Assembly: GCF_015694525.1 (NCBI RefSeq)
Contig: NZ_JADQDM010000001.1
Coordinates: 496,001-560,000 of the forward strand
Direction: 5' to 3'
Length of the DNA stretch: 64,000 bases
Origin: Hymenobacter ruricola
Lineage (GTDB): Bacteria > Bacteroidota > Bacteroidia > Cytophagales > Hymenobacteraceae
Of the stretch, positions 58,789 to 64,000 are shown piece after piece. Positions within the stretch are counted from its first letter, which is position 1, and every line of letters starts with the position of its first letter. A program made the position numbers and the translations under genes. The notes beneath the pieces are model-generated. The model was not told the DNA's origin. It saw nothing but the letters and a program-made list of their open reading frames with translations, and did not search any database.

Positions 58789-58796
58789 CAAAAGTA
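58789..58796 (-). promoter_or_regulatory. -7 promoter element of dxr
   Basis: TACTTTTG on the minus strand (58796 down to 58789) matches TAnnTTTG, 24 bases upstream of the dxr ATG. Confidence 0.5.
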
Positions 58797-58818
58797 CGGC
58801 GCCCCCGCGTGGCCGGGC

Positions 58819-59517
58819 CTATACGCGCCGGAGCGTGGCTGCCACAAACTGGTCGATGACCGCCGCAATAGCTTTGACTTCGGCCGCTACCCCATCGGTG
58901 AGGGCCGCTGGCGTGGTGCTTTCGGCCAGGGCCGTGAGCTGGGCCAGCTGCCCGCCAATGGCGCGGTACACGGGCTCCCAGAGCACGGCGGTACTGTCGG
59001 CGTGGGCGCCCAGAGTGCGGCGCAGCTCCAGCAGACGCATCACTAGGCCAGCCAGCGTGGCCAGCAGGGCGCGCTCGATGGGGGCAAACGGCCGGGGCGG
59101 GCCATCGTACACGCACAGCGAGCCGAGGTTGTAACCCTCGGGCGTGCGCAGGTTGTGGCCGGCGTAGAAATGCAGGTCCAGCTGCTGTAACAGGGAAATG
59201 TCGACGCCCGGAGCACTGGCCCGGTCCAGGTCCTCAAACACGGCCGTGTCGTCCTGCAAAATGGTGGCCGAGCACAGGCTTTGGTTGCGCGGAATGCGTT
59301 CGATTTCCACCGGCAAATTGTAGGGCGCTTTCACCAGCACCTCGTCTTTCTCCACGATGGAGAGCATGGCGTTGGACACGCCAAACAGGCGGGCGGTGGC
59401 GGCCACCACGTCGTCGAGCACTTTTTCGCTGCGGGCGTCCAGCAGCTGGTAGCGCTCAAGCGCGTGCAAACGGGCGGCGTCGTTGGCCGGAATCAGGGAA
59501 GCAGGAAGTTCGGTCAA
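58819..59517 (-). CDS. GAF-domain protein, paralogue of the next gene
   Basis: A 232-residue cytoplasmic protein. A TTG at 59517 gives MTELPASLIPANDAARL, aligning with the start of the neighbouring paralogue; the longer frame upstream lies in non-coding sequence. The GAF domain spans about 10-165: LDARSEKVLDDVVAATARLF, VSNAMLSIVEKDEVLVKAPY, SLCSATILQDDTAVFEDLD, FYAGHNLRTPEGYNLGSLC. The C-terminal 60 residues are helical. Ligand unknown; the pattern ERIPRNQSLCSATILQ resembles sensors that bind small molecules or haem. It is probably a product of a local duplication. Confidence 0.85.
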   Translation of the reverse strand: MTELPASLIPANDAARLHALERYQLLDARSEKVLDDVVAATARLFGVSNAMLSIVEKDEVLVKAPYNLPVEIERIPRNQSLCSATILQDDTAVFEDLDRASAPGVDISLLQQLDLHFYAGHNLRTPEGYNLGSLCVYDGPPRPFAPIERALLATLAGLVMRLLELRRTLGAHADSTAVLWEPVYRAIGGQLAQLTALAESTTPAALTDGVAAEVKAIAAVIDQFVAATLRRV

Positions 59518-59639
59518 AATAAGAAGGAAGGGCAACAGGGCCGCGATGAGGAAGTGCGGCTCTAAGCTGGCGCAGCCGAAACGGCCCGGCCACCGGCCTT
59601 GTGTAACCGCAAGCGCGCACAGGAAGTTGCCGCCCGGGC

Positions 59640-60353
59640 TTACGGGCGCCGCAGCGTGGCCACCAAAAACTGGTCGATGATGCCCACGATGGCGCCCGCT
59701 TCCTGCGCCACGGCGGGCGAAAGCTGCCTGGGCGCGCTGCGCGGCGCCACCCGCTCGGCCAGGGCGCCGAGGCGGCCCAGCTGCTCGCTGATGGACCGGT
59801 ACACGATTTCCCAGAGGGCCACGGTGGCCCCGGCGTGGGCGCCCAGCAGGCGGCGCAGCTCCAGCAGGCGCATCACCAGGCCGGCCATGCGGCCCAGCAA
59901 CGACCGTTCGGCGGGCGTGAAGCGGCGGGGCGGGCCATCGAGCAGGCAAAGAGCGCCGAGGTTGTGGCCGTCGGGGGTGCGCAGGCTGTGGCCGGCGTAG
60001 AAATGCAGGCCCAGATGCCGCACCAGTGAAATGTCGACGCCGGGGGCGCTGGTCTGGTCCAGGTCCTCAAACACGGCCGTGTCGTCCTGCAAAATGGTGG
60101 CCGAGCACAGGCTTTGCTCGCGGGGCACCCGCTCGATGGGAGCGGGCAGGTTGTAGGGCGCTTTCACGAGCACCGTGTCTTTTTCCACGATGGAAATCAT
60201 GGCGTTGGACACCTGGAAGAGGCGGGCGGTGGTGGCCACCACGTCGTCGAGCACTTTTTCGCTGCGGGCGTCCAGCAGCTGGTAGCGGTCGAGGGCACCG
60301 AGCCGGGCGGCGTCGTTGGCCGGAATCAGAGAAGCGAGTAGAGAGTTCATCAT
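59640..60353 (-). CDS. GAF-domain protein, paralogue of the previous gene
   Basis: A 237-residue cytoplasmic protein very similar along its whole length to the gene at 58819-59517: both have SLIPANDAARL near the start, LDARSEKVLDDVVA, SNAM(L/I)SIVEKD, SLCSATILQDDTAVFEDLD and FYAGH(N/S)LRTP(E/D)G. Differences cluster in the C-terminal helical part (here LGALAERVAPRSAPRQLSP). The start may be either of two adjacent ATG codons (60353 or 60350). It is the upstream member of the pair, with 122 bases between them, and a separate promoter for each is possible. No kinase or cyclase domain is attached. Confidence 0.88.
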   Translation of the reverse strand: MMNSLLASLIPANDAARLGALDRYQLLDARSEKVLDDVVATTARLFQVSNAMISIVEKDTVLVKAPYNLPAPIERVPREQSLCSATILQDDTAVFEDLDQTSAPGVDISLVRHLGLHFYAGHSLRTPDGHNLGALCLLDGPPRRFTPAERSLLGRMAGLVMRLLELRRLLGAHAGATVALWEIVYRSISEQLGRLGALAERVAPRSAPRQLSPAVAQEAGAIVGIIDQFLVATLRRP

Positions 60354-60521
60354 CCGAGTAGAAGGGTGGAAAGGTCGATAGCAAGCTAACGAAAAAAAGC
60401 TACGCTTGGCTGCGGAAGCTGAGCGGTGGGTGGTTCGTCGGGTGTTTTAAGGGGTTTGTGTTTGAAAAAGAGGAGTTGAGCGGCGCGGCGCTTAAGCGGA
60501 GGCCGCGCTACCTTTGGAACC

Positions 60522-61688
60522 GTGTCTGCCGCTGCCCCATTTATTTGCGACTACGACGTGGCCATCATCGGCGCCGGCCCGGCGGGCGCGGCCTGCGCCC
60601 TGGCCTTGCGCGCGAGCGGCCTGCGCGTGGCGCTGCTCGACAAAGCCCAGTTCCCGCGCGACAAAGTGTGCGGCGACGCCATTCCGGGCCACGCCCTGAA
60701 GGCCCTGCGCCAGCTCGACCCCGCGTTTGCCGAGGCGCTGTGGCAACTGCAGCCGCTGGACGCCGTGCGCCAGTCGCGCCTGGTGGCGCCCAACGGCGAC
60801 AGCCTCTGGATGCAGTGGAAGCTGCCCAGCTTCAACAGCCCGCGCGAAACCTTCGACACCGCGCTGCTGGAGCTGGTGCGCCTGCACACGCCCACCACCA
60901 TTCTGGAAAACACCATCCTCAAAGGCCTGCACGTGGCCGCCGAGTGCGTGCACCTGCATCTGGCCGAAGGCGCCGAACTGACCTGCCAGCTGGTCATTGG
61001 CTGCGACGGGGCCAACTCCGTGGTGCGCCGCCAGCTGCTGCCCCTGCCGCTCGACCGCGCCCACCACTGCGCCGGCGTGCGGGCCTACTTCGAGAACATC
61101 AAAGGCGCCGAGGCGGGCCTCACCGAATACTTTTTCACCAAAGACTACCTGCAGGGCTACCTCTGGATTTTTCCCGTGGGCCAGGGCCGCTACAACGTGG
61201 GCCTGGGCATGCTCTCCGAAACCGTGGCCCGCCACAAAGTGGACCTGAAGCAGGTGCTGCCCGAGCTGCTGGCCCGCCACCCCGCCCTGGCCGGGCGCTT
61301 CGGGCAGGCCCGGCAGCTGGGCGCCATTCAGGGGTTTGGGCTGCCGCTGGGCGGCGGACGCACGGTGCCGCTGAGTGGCGCGCGGTTCCTGCTGTGCGGC
61401 GACGCGGCCTCGCTCATCGACCCCATTCAGGGCCACGGCATCGACACGGCCATGCAGAGCGGGATGCTGGCCGCGGGACAGGTGCTGGCCTGCTTTGGGA
61501 AACGGGATTTCAGCGCCGCTTTCCTCCGGAAGTACGACCAGCAGGTGGCGCACCGCATCAGCCGCAAGCTGGCCAAAAGCTACCGCCTCATGCGCTTCCT
61601 CAGCAACAAGCCCTGGCTGGTGAACGCGGGCGTGCGCCTGGCCCGCGTGCCGGGCCTGAAGCCCTGGGTGCAGAAGGCGATAGGGTAG
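60522..61688 (+). CDS. geranylgeranyl-reductase-family FAD oxidoreductase
   Basis: A 388-residue flavoprotein starting with GTG. The FAD-binding GxGxxG motif is IIGAGPAGAACALAL (about residue 14), followed by the KVCGDAIPG substrate-side motif (PxxKxCGxxxxP of the TIGR02032 family), IGCDGANSVVRRQL (about 155) and FLLCGDAASLIDPIQGHGIDTA (second FAD motif, about 295). Enzymes of this family reduce isoprenoid or related double bonds, or act as hydroxylases; the substrate here is unknown. The GTG gives a normal 12-residue lead before the Rossmann fold. Confidence 0.9.
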   Translation: MSAAAPFICDYDVAIIGAGPAGAACALALRASGLRVALLDKAQFPRDKVCGDAIPGHALKALRQLDPAFAEALWQLQPLDAVRQSRLVAPNGDSLWMQWKLPSFNSPRETFDTALLELVRLHTPTTILENTILKGLHVAAECVHLHLAEGAELTCQLVIGCDGANSVVRRQLLPLPLDRAHHCAGVRAYFENIKGAEAGLTEYFFTKDYLQGYLWIFPVGQGRYNVGLGMLSETVARHKVDLKQVLPELLARHPALAGRFGQARQLGAIQGFGLPLGGGRTVPLSGARFLLCGDAASLIDPIQGHGIDTAMQSGMLAAGQVLACFGKRDFSAAFLRKYDQQVAHRISRKLAKSYRLMRFLSNKPWLVNAGVRLARVPGLKPWVQKAIG

Positions 61689-61715
61689 GGGCGAAACTCT
61701 AGTAAGCATACCGCC

Positions 61716-62474
61716 ATGGCTTTCAGCGACATCGAATACCGGGAATGCCCGCCGCCACCGGCCCTGGCCGCCTTTGTGGAAAGCTTCTGGATGCTGGTCA
61801 ACCACGCCGATGAGGCGCAGCCGATGGTGCTCATCCCCGACGGGCGGATTGATGTGTTCTTTTCCCGTCCCGCGGCCGGGCCTTATGAGGTGACGTTGCG
61901 CGGGCTCGACACGCACCCCGGCCCGCAGGCCATTCCACCGCACCAGCCCGTGTGGGCCATCAGCTGGAAACTGCTGGCGGCCGAATACCTGCTGCCGGTG
62001 CGGGTGGCCGGCTTGCGGGAAAGCGGCTGCCGGCTGGCGCCCGACTTCCTGGGCCTGAACGAGGCCGACCTGCACGATTTTGACGGCTTTTGCGCCACCG
62101 CTGCGGCACACATCGAGCCCTTGCTGCCTCAGGAAATCGACGCCCGAAAGCGCATTCTGTTTGACCGGCTTTACGCCACCAACGGGGCCACGGCGGTGGA
62201 GGCCCTGGCCACGGCGGCGGGCTGGAGCAGCCGGCAAATCAATCGGTACTTCACCCAGATGTTTGGCCTTTCGCTAAAAGCCTACGCCAACATTCTGCGG
62301 TTTCGGGCGGCCCTGCCCCAGCTCAAAGCCGGCAAGCTCTTCCCGGAAGAAAACTTTGCCGACCAGGCCCATTTCATCCGCGAAGTCCGGAAATACGCGG
62401 GCGTGGTGCCCAAAGAGCTGGCCCGCAACCAAGACGACCGATTTATACAATTATCCGCTTTGCCGGAGCAATAG
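61716..62474 (+). CDS. AraC-family regulator with DUF6597-type N-terminus
   Basis: A 252-residue transcriptional regulator. The N-terminal part is DUF6597-like (FSDIEYRECPPPPALAAFVESFW in two parts, MVLIPDGRIDVFFS), often attached to AraC domains in this phylum. The C-terminal AraC DNA-binding domain starts near 165 with VEALATAAGWSSRQINRYFTQMFGLSLKAYANILRFRAAL in parts, then FADQAHFIREVRKYAGVVPKEL (second helix-turn-helix). It is followed 31 bases later by the TetX-like monooxygenase, which is its likeliest target. Confidence 0.9.
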   Translation: MAFSDIEYRECPPPPALAAFVESFWMLVNHADEAQPMVLIPDGRIDVFFSRPAAGPYEVTLRGLDTHPGPQAIPPHQPVWAISWKLLAAEYLLPVRVAGLRESGCRLAPDFLGLNEADLHDFDGFCATAAAHIEPLLPQEIDARKRILFDRLYATNGATAVEALATAAGWSSRQINRYFTQMFGLSLKAYANILRFRAALPQLKAGKLFPEENFADQAHFIREVRKYAGVVPKELARNQDDRFIQLSALPEQ

Positions 62475-62505
62475 TTTTGCGCTGAACTTAAAAATATGTT
62501 CAGCT

Positions 62506-63675
62506 ATGTTATTGCAAAACAAACAAGTAGCCATTGTGGGCGGTGGCCCTGGCGGCCTCACCCTGGCCCGCCTGCTCCAGCAAAACGGTGCCGCCGTGCG
62601 CGTGTATGAGCGCGACCGCAGCCGCCACGGGCGGGTGCAAGGCGGCACCCTGGACCTGCACCACGAATCGGGACTGGCTGCCCTGCGCGCCGCCGGTCTG
62701 CTCGAAGAATTCAAGGCCCGCTACCGCCCCGGCGCCGACAAACTGCGCCTGACCGACAAGCACGCCGCCGTGGCCTACGACCAGCACGCCGAGGCGCCGG
62801 CCGATACCTTCGGCGACGAATCCTTTCGCCCCGAAATCGACCGGGGCCCGTTGCGCGACATCCTGCTCGACTCGCTGCAGCCCGATACGGTGGTCTGGGA
62901 CAGTCAGCTCGCTTCGGTGCAGCCGCTGGGCGCGGGCTGGCAGCTGGCGTTTCGAAATGGCACAACGGCCACGGCCGATATCCTCATCGGCGCCGACGGC
63001 GCCAACTCCAAAATTCGCCCGCTGCTCACGCCCATCAAGCCATTTTACTCGGGGGTGACCATAGTGGAAGGCAGCGTGTATGATTCGGCGCAAAACGCGC
63101 CCCGCCTCCACGAGTTGGCGCAAGGCGGCAAAATCTTCGCGCTGGACGATGCAAAAACCCTGGTGGTAAGCGCCAAAGGCGACGGCAGCCTGAATTTCTA
63201 CACTGGCTGCAAAACTGCCGAAACCTGGGCCCGCGACAGCGGCATCGACTTCTCGAACGCGCCCGAGGTACTGGCCTGGTTCCGGCAGGAGTTTGCCGGC
63301 TGGGATGAGCGTTGGGCAGAGCTTTTCGCCGATGAAGCCACGCCCTGCGTGCCCCGCCCGCAGTACTGCATGCCCCTCGACCAAACCTGGCCCGCCCAAC
63401 CCAACATCACCCTCCTCGGCGACGCCGCCCACCTCATGCCGCCCTACGCCGGCGAAGGCGTGAACATGGCCATGCTTGACGCCCTTGAATTAAGTACTTG
63501 CCTGACCGACGACCAGTTTCCGGATTTGCAAGCCGCCATCAGCCATTACGAGCAGCGGATGCGCCAGCGTGCTTCGGCAGTAGCCCGGGAGACGATGGAG
63601 CAGACTGCGGCCTTGCACGCGGCGGGCGCTTTGGGGTACTTGGTGGGCTTTTTTGGAGAAGCGAAGTTTGGATGA
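62506..63675 (+). CDS. TetX-like FAD-dependent monooxygenase
   Basis: A 389-residue class A flavin monooxygenase. The FAD motif is VAIVGGGPGGLTLARLLQQNG (in part), followed by VYERDRS, GGTLDLHHESG and PEIDRGPLRDILLDSL (TetX: PEINRNDLRAILLNSL), ADILIGADGANSKIR, FAGWDERWAELF and ITLLGDAAHLMPPYAGEGVNMAMLDALEL in two parts. The overall length and every one of these motifs match Tet(X), the tetracycline-inactivating enzyme of Bacteroidota, but substrate-pocket residues cannot be judged here. Other members of this group act on unrelated substrates. It probably forms a unit with the AraC regulator just upstream. Confidence 0.85.
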   Translation: MLLQNKQVAIVGGGPGGLTLARLLQQNGAAVRVYERDRSRHGRVQGGTLDLHHESGLAALRAAGLLEEFKARYRPGADKLRLTDKHAAVAYDQHAEAPADTFGDESFRPEIDRGPLRDILLDSLQPDTVVWDSQLASVQPLGAGWQLAFRNGTTATADILIGADGANSKIRPLLTPIKPFYSGVTIVEGSVYDSAQNAPRLHELAQGGKIFALDDAKTLVVSAKGDGSLNFYTGCKTAETWARDSGIDFSNAPEVLAWFRQEFAGWDERWAELFADEATPCVPRPQYCMPLDQTWPAQPNITLLGDAAHLMPPYAGEGVNMAMLDALELSTCLTDDQFPDLQAAISHYEQRMRQRASAVARETMEQTAALHAAGALGYLVGFFGEAKFG

Positions 63676-64000
63676 CCTCACCCCCTGGCCCCTCTCCCCA
63701 AGAAGAAGAGGCACCGGCCATGCACTACACGGGCCTTCTAAGGTTCTGGCCTGGCCCGCACCGCCCGGCAAACGCAAGCGCGTTTCTTTAGTGGCCCTCG
63801 GCGGCAGGCGCATCGTGTGCAGCGGCAATGGCGGGACCGGTGGGAAACTGGATGATGCTGGGAAGCAGCAATGCTGGGCCGATTCAGGTAGAAAAGCTAC
63901 TGCGTGAACGGCGACGAATGCAAGTTTGCGGCAACAATACCCCGCGCAAGGGCCATCGATGGGGGCTGGCTGGACGACCTTAAAGACCTCATCAAAGCTG
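63676..64000. other. end of window, no complete gene recognised
   Basis: After the TetX-like gene, 325 bases carry no convincing complete gene. An AAGAAGAAGAGG purine run is at 63700-63711. A frame entering at a GTG at 63904 (VNGDECKFAATIPRAR...) runs open to the edge of the window and looks somewhat protein-like, but it is too short to judge. A frame at 63653-63907 overlaps the end of the monooxygenase gene and has no protein character. Confidence 0.4.

Noticed and set aside
63653-63907. Frame overlapping and following the TetX-like gene
   Set aside because: Low-complexity, no motif, and overlaps the end of a solid gene in another frame.

Overview
The window reads as chromosomal DNA of a high-GC Bacteroidota close to Hymenobacter (Cytophagales, Hymenobacteraceae). 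Evidence: an S16 protein with a long Ala/Glu-rich tail; families largely confined to the phylum (DUF5916, DUF5723, DUF6702, a Bacteroidota-type LptD); almost no Shine-Dalgarno sequences; and promoters of the phylum's TTG-N19..21-TAnnTTTG type. Assignment is from protein character and promoter style only; no search was run. No rRNA, tRNA, IS element, phage or CRISPR array was seen.

Layout. 1-4.1 kb: three small membrane proteins and a class A penicillin-binding protein. 4.1-5.9 kb: a DUF2625 protein, a tiny RyR-domain protein, a 360-bp array of 20-21 bp degenerate repeats, and a ParE-type toxin/antitoxin pair. 5.9-8.0 kb: a TIGR01777 epimerase, then folE-queD. 8.3-9.6 kb: two small proteins with strong terminators. 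9.7-12.2 kb: the rpsP-rimM-trmD-rplS locus, with a palindromic element inserted between rimM and trmD. 12.3-17.6 kb: desaturase, pseudouridine synthase, CreD, panB and a degenerate receiver. 17.7-24.8 kb: envelope genes (lptD divergent from an amidase, then an MCE/MlaD protein) and an acyl-CoA carboxylase beta subunit. 24.9-28.4 kb: an accessory patch with an AT-richer membrane gene, a zeta-kinase remnant, a UPF0175/DUF3368 toxin-antitoxin pair, an AraC regulator and two membrane proteins.

28.5-31.4 kb holds a compact operon (ABC ATPase, permease, GntR/YtrA-type repressor, GIN-like exported protein) with a palindromic operator at its start. 31.5-36.7 kb: transglutaminase-like protein, redoxin, Sfp-type transferase, WD40 protein, DivIVA-like protein, folB. 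36.9-40.3 kb: a BlaI/M56 (BlaR1-like) signalling pair with three evenly spaced operators around a good promoter. 40.5-55.2 kb: outer-membrane and exported proteins (DUF5916, subtilase, DUF5723, L,D-transpeptidase, beta-propeller phosphoesterase) mixed with meaB, VOC, GNAT and DUF2461 proteins. 55.2-58.8 kb: a dense hairpin region, DUF6702, rseP and dxr. 58.8-63.7 kb: two adjacent paralogous GAF proteins, a geranylgeranyl-reductase-type flavoprotein, and an AraC regulator followed by a TetX-like FAD monooxygenase.

Three themes stand out. Envelope building and surveillance (PBP, LptD, amidase, MCE, RseP, M56/BlaI, L,D-transpeptidase) make up much of the coding content. Pterin/folate genes (folE, queD, folB) recur. 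The intergenic DNA is full of long, often perfect inverted repeats of several sequence families. No entirely new multi-gene system could be demonstrated; the best leads are the extended M56/BlaI module with its three operators, the hairpin and tandem-repeat intergenic regions, and the GntR-ABC operon.
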